Source of the DNA: RGIG5579 sp045541915
GTDB lineage: Bacteria; Bacillota; Clostridia; Oscillospirales; SIG627
Length of the DNA: 23,760 bases
Reading direction: 5' to 3'
Assembly (NCBI GenBank): GCA_045541915.1
Contig: JAZQJZ010000023.1
Coordinates: forward strand, 1-23,760
The position numbers and the translations under genes were made by a program. The notes under the pieces are model-generated. The model saw only the letters and a list, made by a program, of their open reading frames with translations. It ran no database searches and had not been told where the DNA came from. Numbering within the stretch: position 1 is the stretch's first letter; every line of letters starts with the position of its first letter. Below, piece after piece: positions 7,049-13,898 of this stretch.

Positions 7049-8350
7049 TTATTTTTCTTTCTTTTGTTCGTTCAATGCCGCAAGTTTATGATGACGGCGG
7101 TGCTTGACCTCATCCGACATAGGCTTGATCTCGCCGGCGGCAGTCAGCGCCATACGGGTAAATACCGGGCCAAACAGTTCGTAAATCAAAACGGCAAACA
7201 AGGTAATGTTGCGAATGAGAGCGCCTTGCGGACCAAGCTGCATTGCTGTGGTACACATTCCCAAGGCAACCCCGGCCTGAGGAAGTAGCGTGATCCCCAG
7301 ATACCGACAAATCTCAGGGGAACATTTGGTTGCCTTAGCACTGAAAAAGGCGCCGGAATATTTCCCCAAAGAACGGGAAAGGATATAGGCTGCGCCAATG
7401 AGAACAATGGCAAGATCACCGAAGACACCCAGCTCCAGTTCCGCACCGCTGATCACAAAAAACAGGGCGAACAAAGGAGAGGTCCACTTATCCGTTGCAC
7501 CCATCAGATCGTGAGAGAGGGGGCAGATATTGCAGAATACCGTGCCCAGCATCATACACACAAGCAAGGACGAGCATCGGATATGAACGGCACCGATGGA
7601 AAACTCCAGCATTGAAAGCGCTGCTGACAAAAAGACTACGCCGATGGTCAGATTCAAGCGATTGGTATTGGAATTGAAAAGTTTTTCCAGTTGCGTCAAA
7701 ACCCAACCCATCAAAGCTCCCAAAAGAAGTGACGCGGTGATCTCAAGCAACGGATTGATCACAATGGAAACAAGGTCGATCTGACCAACCACCAGAGTTT
7801 TGGCAAGGCCAAAGGAAACGGCAAAAGCAATGAGTCCCACCGCATCATCCAATGCCACAATGGGCAAAAGAAGCTTGGTCAAGGGACCGTTTGCCTTGTA
7901 CTGCCGTACCACCATCAAGGTGGCGGCGGGAGCTGTGGCCGTGGCAATGGCACCCAACGTAATGGCTTGAGCCATGGTGAATTTTTCGGGAATGGTCAAA
8001 TGGACCAGGATCAAGGCGCCGTCCACCAGAAGCATTGCCGCCAGTGCTTGAAAAACACCGATCACAAGGGCCTGCTTTCCGGTTTTTTTCAGATCCTCCA
8101 GTCGAAATTCATTTCCGATGGAGAAAGCAATAAAGCCAAGTGCTACCTCGGAAACCATTGCCAGTCGTTCCACCGCTTCGCCCGTGGCAAAGCCCAGTCC
8201 GTCGATCCCCAATGCGCCGATGCAATAAGGGCCGATAAGAACACCAGCAATGAGATATGCGGTTACAGCGGGAAGTTTGATCCGCTTGAACAAGCGCGTC
8301 ATCAGAAGACCCGCAAGCAATGCTACGGAAACAGTCAATAACGTATTCAA
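7049..8350 (-). CDS. CPA2-type cation:proton antiporter (Na+/H+ or K+/H+ exchanger)
   Basis: About 433 residues with some 12 hydrophobic segments. The start, VALLAGLLMTRLFKRIKLPAVTAYLIAGVLIGP, is the characteristic first hairpin of the Na_H_Exchanger domain. Further on are ATATAPAATLMVVRQY and LPIVALDDAVGLIAF, where the Asp pair lies in the ion-binding region of CPA2 proteins. The protein ends after the last helix with a basic tail and lacks the TrkA-N/KTN domain of KefB/C, which points to a Na+/H+ exchanger rather than a gated K+ efflux system; ion specificity is inference. The preferred start is TTG at 8350, with AGGTGA 5 bases upstream. A GTG at 8359 is possible but overlaps that site. Confidence 0.83.
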   Translation of the reverse strand: MNTLLTVSVALLAGLLMTRLFKRIKLPAVTAYLIAGVLIGPYCIGALGIDGLGFATGEAVERLAMVSEVALGFIAFSIGNEFRLEDLKKTGKQALVIGVFQALAAMLLVDGALILVHLTIPEKFTMAQAITLGAIATATAPAATLMVVRQYKANGPLTKLLLPIVALDDAVGLIAFAVSFGLAKTLVVGQIDLVSIVINPLLEITASLLLGALMGWVLTQLEKLFNSNTNRLNLTIGVVFLSAALSMLEFSIGAVHIRCSSLLVCMMLGTVFCNICPLSHDLMGATDKWTSPLFALFFVISGAELELGVFGDLAIVLIGAAYILSRSLGKYSGAFFSAKATKCSPEICRYLGITLLPQAGVALGMCTTAMQLGPQGALIRNITLFAVLIYELFGPVFTRMALTAAGEIKPMSDEVKHRRHHKLAALNEQKKEK

Positions 8351-8390
8351 AAATGTCACCTTCTTCGGTTTTTAACAAAATTTCCCCGCT

Positions 8391-8419
8391 ATTATACACC
8401 CTAAAAAGACAGAAGTCAA
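8391..8419 (-). promoter_or_regulatory. Promoter of the antiporter gene
   Basis: Minus-strand -35 TTGACT (8414-8419) and -10 TATAAT (8391-8396, consensus) with a 17-base spacer. It is the strongest promoter match in this part of the window and leaves a leader of about 30 bases. It would also serve SulP by readthrough. Confidence 0.75.
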
Positions 8420-8440
8420 CGGAAAAAAACAGTTTTTTCG

Positions 8441-9859
8441 TTATTGGATTTCTTCCAGTAAATTTTGCAAAAGAGTGTATGTTTTTTGAAGAGAAGAAAG
8501 GCTCATTCGCTCGGAGGTAGTATGCACATCCAGCAAGGTAGGACCGATGGCAATGCAGTCCAGATCGGGAATACCGGCAGCAAAAACGCCACATTCCAGA
8601 CCTGCATGGATCGCCTCCACCTTCGCCTTCTCTCCGTAGATTTTTTGATACAGTCTTTCATATTGCTCCCGCAAGGGAGAATTTTCCCGATATTCCCAGG
8701 GAGGATAATGGCCAAAGGCTTCCACACTGCAAGGAACAAGGGAAGCAAAGGCACGCATTTTTTCCTCCAGAGCAAAAAGAGAGAACCGGGTATTACTGCG
8801 AAGGGTGAAATGGAGTGTCACTTCCTTTTCCGAGGATTGCAGGATTCCCAGGTTCAAGGAAGTTTCCACAAGTCCCGGAATGGACCGGCTCATTTCCACA
8901 ACACCGGTGGGAGAAGCAGCAAGGAAGGATACGATCCTTTCGGTGCATTGTGGCGTGAAGGCGTTTTCTTCTGCCACACCTTCCTTTTCCAGCTGATAAG
9001 AAAAACCAGGTTCCCGAGGAGAAATATCCTCCTTGAGAAGCTCTAAATACTCTCCCGCTTCCTTCAAAAAGGCATCGGCATCCGAAACCAGAAGAGTGGC
9101 ATCTGCCCGAAAAGGAATGGCATTGCCCTTATCGCCGGAATGAAGAGAAAGAACGGAAAAGGGGGTAAAGGCGAGCATATGATGCAGAAACGATCCCAGC
9201 AAAGTGGCGGCGTTGACTCTCCCCTTTTGGATCTCCACACCGGAATGTCCACCCAGTAGTCCCTTTAAACAGAGTCTGATAACAGTTCCCTTTTGCACAC
9301 TTTGTTCCATGAGACACCGGATGATAAAATCACTTCCGCCGGCACAGGACACGGTAACCGCATCGTCTTCCTCGGAGTCCAAATTGATCATTTTGCGGCC
9401 TTGAAGCTTTGTCATATCCAGTTTTTTTGCACCAATCATACCGATTTCTTCATCGGTAGTAAACACTGCCTCCAGAGGCGGATGGCGAAGGTCATCCCGT
9501 TCCAGAATTGCCAAGACCATGGCCACGGCAATTCCGTTATCTGCACCCAGGGTGGTTTTTTCTGCAGTCATAAAATTCCCTTGGATCACCGGACGGATTC
9601 CCTCTTTTTCAAAATCAAGTTTCACTCCGTCCTCTTTTTGGCAGACCATATCCATATGGCCTTGCAAAATGACCGTGGGCGCCCCCTCAAAGCCGGGAGT
9701 GCCGGGTTTGAAAATGATCACATTTCCTCCCTCATCCCGCTCTGCCGAAAGGCCACATTTTTCAGCAAAAGACAAACACCAATTCCCAATTTTCTCCATA
9801 TTGCCGGAGCCGTGGGGAATGGCACAGATCTCTTCAAACAATTCAATGACTCGTTTCAT
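8441..9859 (-). CDS. pepD: Aminoacyl-histidine dipeptidase (peptidase M20 family)
   Basis: The 472-residue product matches PepD (carnosinase-like) dipeptidases, cytoplasmic zinc enzymes that split Xaa-His and other dipeptides. The metal-ligand motifs are present in order: QGHMDMV (His and Asp), TTLGADNGI (bridging Asp), FTTDEEIGMIGA (catalytic Glu and ligand Glu), NLDSEEDD (Asp) and a C-terminal DVHTTSERM (His). Between them is the lid/dimerisation insertion (GLLGGHSGVEIQKGRVNA), which is diagnostic for the PepD branch. The length matches the family (about 480). The ATG at 9859 has AGGAGG 4 bases upstream. It has its own promoter behind the EF-G-like gene's terminator. Its stop codon overlaps the upstream side of the antiporter promoter region, so the two are adjacent but separately transcribed. 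Confidence 0.92.
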   Translation of the reverse strand: MKRVIELFEEICAIPHGSGNMEKIGNWCLSFAEKCGLSAERDEGGNVIIFKPGTPGFEGAPTVILQGHMDMVCQKEDGVKLDFEKEGIRPVIQGNFMTAEKTTLGADNGIAVAMVLAILERDDLRHPPLEAVFTTDEEIGMIGAKKLDMTKLQGRKMINLDSEEDDAVTVSCAGGSDFIIRCLMEQSVQKGTVIRLCLKGLLGGHSGVEIQKGRVNAATLLGSFLHHMLAFTPFSVLSLHSGDKGNAIPFRADATLLVSDADAFLKEAGEYLELLKEDISPREPGFSYQLEKEGVAEENAFTPQCTERIVSFLAASPTGVVEMSRSIPGLVETSLNLGILQSSEKEVTLHFTLRSNTRFSLFALEEKMRAFASLVPCSVEAFGHYPPWEYRENSPLREQYERLYQKIYGEKAKVEAIHAGLECGVFAAGIPDLDCIAIGPTLLDVHTTSERMSLSSLQKTYTLLQNLLEEIQ

Positions 9860-9916
9860 ACTGCCTCCTGAAGCTTCTTTCTTTTCTATCTTATTCTCAA
9901 AGCATTTTTTCGCCCC

Positions 9917-9945
9917 ATTTTATCACAAAAATCCAATCTGTGCAA
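9917..9945 (-). promoter_or_regulatory. Promoter of pepD
   Basis: Minus-strand -35 TTGCAC (9940-9945) and -10 TAAAAT (9917-9922), spacer 17. The -35 begins just after the T-tract of the preceding terminator, a tight terminator-promoter junction. Confidence 0.5.
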
Positions 9946-9950
9946 GAAAA

Positions 9951-9981
9951 AGACCCCTTTGCGATGAACGCAAAGGGGTCT
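9951..9981 (-). terminator. Terminator of the EF-G-like gene
   Basis: A 13-pair perfect stem (AGACCCCTTTGCG / CGCAAAGGGGTCT) with a 5-base loop, followed on the minus strand by a TTTTTC tract. It lies 10 bases beyond the stop codon. Confidence 0.9.
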
Positions 9982-9991
9982 AAGGGACCGT

Positions 9992-12043
9992 TTACTGTTT
10001 GTTTGCGGCAATGATCTTTTCCGCTACATTGCCGGGGGTCTCTTCATAATGGTCGAAATAATAGGTGAAGCTTGCTCTGCCCTGAGAAAGAGCGCGAAGG
10101 GCGTGAACATAATCGTCCATTTCGGCTTCGGGCACTTCGGCCTCCACAATACTCCATCCACGCTTGGTTTCATCCTGTTCCATGCCCAGGATCTTGCCGC
10201 GGCGCTTATTCAGATCGCCGATGACATCGCCCATTTGACCGTCAGGCATAAACACACGAAGCTTTCCAACAGGCTCCAGAATCACCGGAGCACACTGGGG
10301 AAGTCCTTCCCGGAAGGCGATGGAGGCCGCCATTTTAAATGCCATTTCGGAGGAGTCCACATCGTGATAAGAGCCGTCAAACAAATTGGCGGCAAGTCCC
10401 ACCACAGGGAATCCTGCCAAAACACCCTTGGACATACATTCCTGAAGTCCCTTTTCCACTGCCGGATGGAAGTTCTTGGGAACCGAACCGCCGAAAATAC
10501 TTTCGGTAAAGGTAAGGCCCTCTCCTTCTCCGGGGGAAAACTCGATCTTAACATGACCGTACTGACCGTGACCGCCGGACTGCTTTTTGTGCTTTCCTTC
10601 CACCTTGCAGGACTTCCGGATGGTTTCCCGATAGGCGATCTTCTTTTCGCCCAGAACCACCTCCACGCCGTAGCGAGCCTTCATCTTTGCCAAGGTAATA
10701 TCCAGGTGCGTTCCGCCCAGACCGGAAAGGATCATTTGGCCAGTTTCCCGATTCACTTCATACTTTAAGGTCATATCCTCTTCCAGAAGTTTGGTCACAG
10801 CAGAGGAGATCTTATCCTCATCGCCCTTTGCTTTGGGACTGAGGGATTTTACATAGAACGGCAGGGGGTAGACCGGAGGAGCATAAGAAACATCGCCGGT
10901 CCAACTCAAGGTATCGCCGGTGGCCGCAGAAAGTTTGGAAACCATACCGATATCACCACAGGAAAGCTCTTGTACTTCTGTCTGATTCTTTCCCTTGACG
11001 GTGTAGATCTTGCCCAATTTTTCCGTATCACCGGTGCGGGAGTTTTTCAAGGAAAGGTCGCCCTTGACGGTACCGTTCATAACCTTAAAGAAGCTCATTT
11101 TACCCACAAAGGGATCTGCAATGGTCTTATAGATCAAGATGGCGGGAGCTCCCTCAGGAACAATTTCGATCTTTTCACCGTCAGAAGAGGTTTCGCTGCC
11201 CTTTGCGCTATGACGGGGGAAGGATTCGGAAATGGAATTCAAAAGGGTCCAAACGCCCCAAAGTTTGGTGGCACAGCCGCAGAAGCAAGGAACGATATCA
11301 CCGTGGATAATGCCCTCATGCACCGCATTGTAAATCTCCATATAAGAGATCTCTTCACCGCCGAAATACTTATTCATCAGATCTTCACTGGTGCCGGCAA
11401 CGGCTTCCAGAAGCATTTCACGGAATTCCTCCACCGCTGCCATGCTCTCCTCGGGGATGGCAAGCACATGGTGAGTGCCCTTCTCATCAAAGCTATGAGC
11501 TTCCATTGCCACAAGGTCAATGGCGCCTTTCACCTCTCCGTCCTGTACCATGGGAATGGTAATGGGGCAAATCATACGGCCGAACTGCTCGTGGAGCGCA
11601 TTGAGAAGCTTGGCAAAACGGGCATCATTATCGTCAAACTTATTGATGAAGATTGCCTTGGGAAGACCGGCTTCGGTGGCCTTATCCCAAGCAAGCTCAG
11701 TTCCTACCTGGATGCCGGATTTGGCGTCCACCACGATGATGGCACTGTCGGCAACGCGAACAGCCTGGGAAACTTCACCGGTAAAGCCGGGATATCCGGG
11801 GGTATCCAAAAGGTTGATCTTAATATCCTTCCAGACCACGGGCGCCTGAGAAGAAGCGATGGAGATCTTTCTGCGAATGGATTCCGGATCAAAATCAAAA
11901 ACCGTATTGCCATCGGGTACCTTGCCCAACCGGTCGCTTCCGCCGGACAGGTGAAGCATTGCTTCTGCCAGCGAAGTCTTACCGGTTCCGGAATGGCCCA
12001 AAAGGACAATGTTACGGATTCGTTTCATATCAATACTTGCCAT
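9992..12043 (-). CDS. Elongation factor G-like GTPase (EF-G2/FusA2 type)
   Basis: The 683-residue product has the five-domain EF-G layout: GTPase domain (about 8-270), domain II (about 300-385), then domains III, IV and V to the end (domain IV with GGHGQYGHVKIEFSP, domain V with EPVGKLRVFMPDGQMGDV). GTP motifs are P-loop GHSGTGKT (16-23) and NKFD (134-137). G3 reads DTPGY (80-84), so Tyr84 replaces the catalytic His of DTPGH. The switch I sequence lacks the canonical ERGITI and reads IRRKISI. This combination marks the EF-G-like branch (EF-G2), whose members are generally not the main translocase. The start at 12043 is chosen because AAAGGAGGA lies 5-6 bases upstream; the frame stays open for another 46 codons but without a better site. 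It is transcribed alone from the promoter at 12153-12181. Confidence 0.9.
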   Translation of the reverse strand: MASIDMKRIRNIVLLGHSGTGKTSLAEAMLHLSGGSDRLGKVPDGNTVFDFDPESIRRKISIASSQAPVVWKDIKINLLDTPGYPGFTGEVSQAVRVADSAIIVVDAKSGIQVGTELAWDKATEAGLPKAIFINKFDDNDARFAKLLNALHEQFGRMICPITIPMVQDGEVKGAIDLVAMEAHSFDEKGTHHVLAIPEESMAAVEEFREMLLEAVAGTSEDLMNKYFGGEEISYMEIYNAVHEGIIHGDIVPCFCGCATKLWGVWTLLNSISESFPRHSAKGSETSSDGEKIEIVPEGAPAILIYKTIADPFVGKMSFFKVMNGTVKGDLSLKNSRTGDTEKLGKIYTVKGKNQTEVQELSCGDIGMVSKLSAATGDTLSWTGDVSYAPPVYPLPFYVKSLSPKAKGDEDKISSAVTKLLEEDMTLKYEVNRETGQMILSGLGGTHLDITLAKMKARYGVEVVLGEKKIAYRETIRKSCKVEGKHKKQSGGHGQYGHVKIEFSPGEGEGLTFTESIFGGSVPKNFHPAVEKGLQECMSKGVLAGFPVVGLAANLFDGSYHDVDSSEMAFKMAASIAFREGLPQCAPVILEPVGKLRVFMPDGQMGDVIGDLNKRRGKILGMEQDETKRGWSIVEAEVPEAEMDDYVHALRALSQGRASFTYYFDHYEETPGNVAEKIIAANKQ

Positions 12044-12152
12044 GGTTTTCCTCCTTTGCCCCGACTCTTGCCGGAGCGTTGCAAAAATTTCTTCCCACTC
12101 GGGGGAAAGATAAGAGATTTCACAGATTTGGAAATCTTTCCTTAACATTTTC

Positions 12153-12181
12153 ATTATAAACCATTCATAAAATAATTTCAA
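12153..12181 (-). promoter_or_regulatory. Promoter of the EF-G-like gene, with palindrome on the -35
   Basis: Minus-strand -35 TTGAAA (12176-12181) and consensus -10 TATAAT (12153-12158), spacer 17. A perfect 12-base palindrome, TTCAATATTGAA (12177-12188), covers the -35 and could be an operator. The leader to the start codon is about 100 bases. Confidence 0.7.
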
Positions 12182-12337
12182 TATTGAATAACTCTATACG
12201 AAATAGTCAAAGAAACAGAAATTTTACCAAAAACTTTATGCATTTTTCACAATACACTGCAAAAAGGTGAGGAAAATGCCCCTATTTGCTGCTAAAAGGC
12301 CTTTTCTTTCCCTCTTCACTGGAACCTTTCTTTTCTC

Positions 12338-12367
12338 TTGATTTCTCATACACAGTAGGTGTATAAT
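12338..12367 (+). promoter_or_regulatory. Promoter of the metF-metH operon with dyad operator
   Basis: -35 TTGATT (12338-12343) and consensus -10 TATAAT (12362-12367), spacer 18. A perfect dyad ATACAC-AGTAG-GTGTAT (12348-12364) fills the spacer and runs into the -10, an ideal repressor position. The transcript leader would be only about 30-35 bases, too short for a SAM riboswitch. Confidence 0.75.
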
Positions 12368-12407
12368 GAAGCCAGTATATTCCAAATTCCAATAAGAAGG
12401 TGTCGAA

Positions 12408-13286
12408 ATGAAGATCATTGAAATTCTTCAAAACAATATCCCCACTCTTTCCTTCGAGGTGTTTCCGCCAAAGCTCAAAACCAGCTTTGAAAGTGTGAAA
12501 AGCGCCACCGAGGAAATTGCAAAGCTTCGCCCCTCTTTTATGAGTGTAACCTACGGTGCCGGCGGCGGTACCAGTCAATACACCCTTGACATTGCAAAAA
12601 ACATCAAGGAGCGCTACGGGGTGCCCTCTCTTGCTCACCTGACCTGTGTTTCCTCTACCAGGGAAACGGTACGGGAAAAGATTTCCCAGATCCGCCAAGC
12701 CGGAATTGAAAACATTATGGCCCTCCGGGGAGACATTCCGGCCGGACTAGAGCATGCGGACAGAAGCGGTTGGGACTATCAGCACGCCATTGATCTGATT
12801 TTGGAATTAAAGAAAGAAAATCCGGATTTCTGCGTGGGTGGTGCTTGCTACCCGGAGGTTCACCCGGAAAGTCCGGATCAGAAGCAGGATATTCTTCATT
12901 TGAAGGAAAAAGTGGAGGCAGGCTGCGATTTTCTCACCACTCAAATGTTTTTTGATAACAATCTTCTTTTTAATTTTCTTTATAAGATCCGGGAAGCCGG
13001 GATCACCGTTCCCGTTGTGCCCGGCATTATGCCCATCACCAATGCCAACCAGGTAGAACGGGCCATTACTCTATCCGGCTCTTTTATGCCACAGAGATTC
13101 AAAAGTCTGGTGGACAAATTCGGCACCGATCCGGAAGCCATGAAGCAAGCCGGTATTGCTTATGCCACCGACCAGATCATTGACCTTTACGCCAACGGCA
13201 TCACCAATGTTCACGTTTATTCTATGAATAAACCTGATGTAGCAGAAAAGATTCAGTCAAACCTTTCTGCCATCCTGAAAAAATGA
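12408..13286 (+). CDS. metF: 5,10-methylenetetrahydrofolate reductase
   Basis: The 292-residue protein is full length for bacterial MetF, a single TIM-barrel flavoprotein. It reduces 5,10-methylene-THF to 5-methyl-THF in the cytoplasm. Visible family motifs are SFEVFPPK near the N-terminus (with the catalytic Glu), SVTYGAGG, HLTCVSSTRE, NIMALRGDIP (flavin/folate pocket), GGACYPEVHPE and DFLTTQMFFDN (substrate-binding segment), then PVVPGIMPI. The start codon has AGAAGG 7 bases upstream and the promoter lies 40 bases ahead. The stop codon overlaps the next gene's start (ATGA), so the methyl donor, the methionine synthase and its activator are made from one message. The reductant (NADH or ferredoxin/MetV systems) cannot be decided; no MetV-like gene is present. 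Confidence 0.95.
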   Translation: MKIIEILQNNIPTLSFEVFPPKLKTSFESVKSATEEIAKLRPSFMSVTYGAGGGTSQYTLDIAKNIKERYGVPSLAHLTCVSSTRETVREKISQIRQAGIENIMALRGDIPAGLEHADRSGWDYQHAIDLILELKKENPDFCVGGACYPEVHPESPDQKQDILHLKEKVEAGCDFLTTQMFFDNNLLFNFLYKIREAGITVPVVPGIMPITNANQVERAITLSGSFMPQRFKSLVDKFGTDPEAMKQAGIAYATDQIIDLYANGITNVHVYSMNKPDVAEKIQSNLSAILKK

Positions 13287-13891
13287 GTATCGCCGTCAAA
13301 ACAAGGGTCTTTTCCCCACCTGAGGTGAACAAAAAAGAGATCCTTCGCTATGCCGGAGTCCCCCACTGTGACCCCGCCCTTTCTTCTTGCTTGGATGAAT
13401 GCCTGGAGGAGGCGATGAAAAAGCTGGTTTACAGGGTTTCTTTTTGCACTCTGGAGTTAAAGGAAGGGGAGGATGGCGTTCTGTCCTTTCCCCCTTTTTC
13501 TGTTTCATCAAAGGATCTTTCCAAAAATTTAAGGGGCTGCAAGCATTTGATCGTATTTGCCGCTACGGTGGGTCTTGAGATGGATCGGCTGATTGCCCGT
13601 TATTCGAACCTCTCTCCCTCCAAGGCTCTTTGGATGCAGGCCATTGGATCGGAACGGGTGGAATCCCTTTGCGACGCCTTCTGCCGCTATTTAACGGAAG
13701 ATGCCGGTCTGATTCTTCGTCCTCGATTCAGTCCGGGCTACGGAGACCTTCCCCTTGATCTTCAAATTGAGATCGTTCGAATTTTGGATACGGCAAAAAA
13801 TCTCGGTATTACCTTAAGCGAACAGCTGCTCTTAACACCCCACAAATCCGTTACGGCATTTGTGGGAATCTGTGAAGATGCCGCAAAATGA
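13283..13891 (+). CDS. Stand-alone methionine synthase reactivation-domain protein
   Basis: The 202-residue product corresponds to the C-terminal activation (AdoMet-binding) domain of cobalamin-dependent MetH, found here as a separate gene. The signature RFSPGYGDLPLDLQ (about residues 150-163) corresponds to the RxxPGY AdoMet-binding segment of the fused domain. LIVFAATVGLEMDRLIARY and the AIGSERVESLCDAFCRYL helix are also typical of these short proteins. The expected role is to supply a methyl group from AdoMet when cob(II)alamin forms on MetH, with an electron donor such as a flavodoxin or ferredoxin. It overlaps metF by 4 bases and precedes metH by 7 bases. A comparable split arrangement is known from Thermotoga maritima. 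Its own catalytic activity is not visible from sequence. Confidence 0.82.
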   Translation: MSIAVKTRVFSPPEVNKKEILRYAGVPHCDPALSSCLDECLEEAMKKLVYRVSFCTLELKEGEDGVLSFPPFSVSSKDLSKNLRGCKHLIVFAATVGLEMDRLIARYSNLSPSKALWMQAIGSERVESLCDAFCRYLTEDAGLILRPRFSPGYGDLPLDLQIEIVRILDTAKNLGITLSEQLLLTPHKSVTAFVGICEDAAK

Positions 13892-13898
13892 GGTGTTT

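Larger units (their letters stand above)
12044..12407. other. Divergent intergenic region between the EF-G-like gene and metF
   Basis: 364 bases with no convincing gene. It holds the EF-G-like leader of about 100 bases, two divergent promoters and their dyads, and a perfect 12-base palindrome AAAAGGCCTTTT (12294-12305). A 21-codon reading frame at 12276-12341 (plus) has an AGGTGAGG-type ribosome binding site 3-4 bases before its ATG and ends inside the metF -35. It may be a leader peptide or chance. No S-box, T-box or other riboswitch fold was recognised. Confidence 0.6.

Noticed and set aside
6260..7288. 342-codon open frame on the plus strand opposite SulP and the antiporter
   Set aside because: Crosses the terminator between two real genes and has antisense-like composition.
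10970..12145. 391-codon open frame on the plus strand opposite the EF-G-like gene
   Set aside because: Antisense shadow of a well-supported GTPase gene; no start signal and no family motif.
12368..12407. SAM (S-box) or T-box riboswitch before metF
   Set aside because: Only about 30-35 leader bases lie between the promoter and the start codon, and no conserved riboswitch core was seen upstream.
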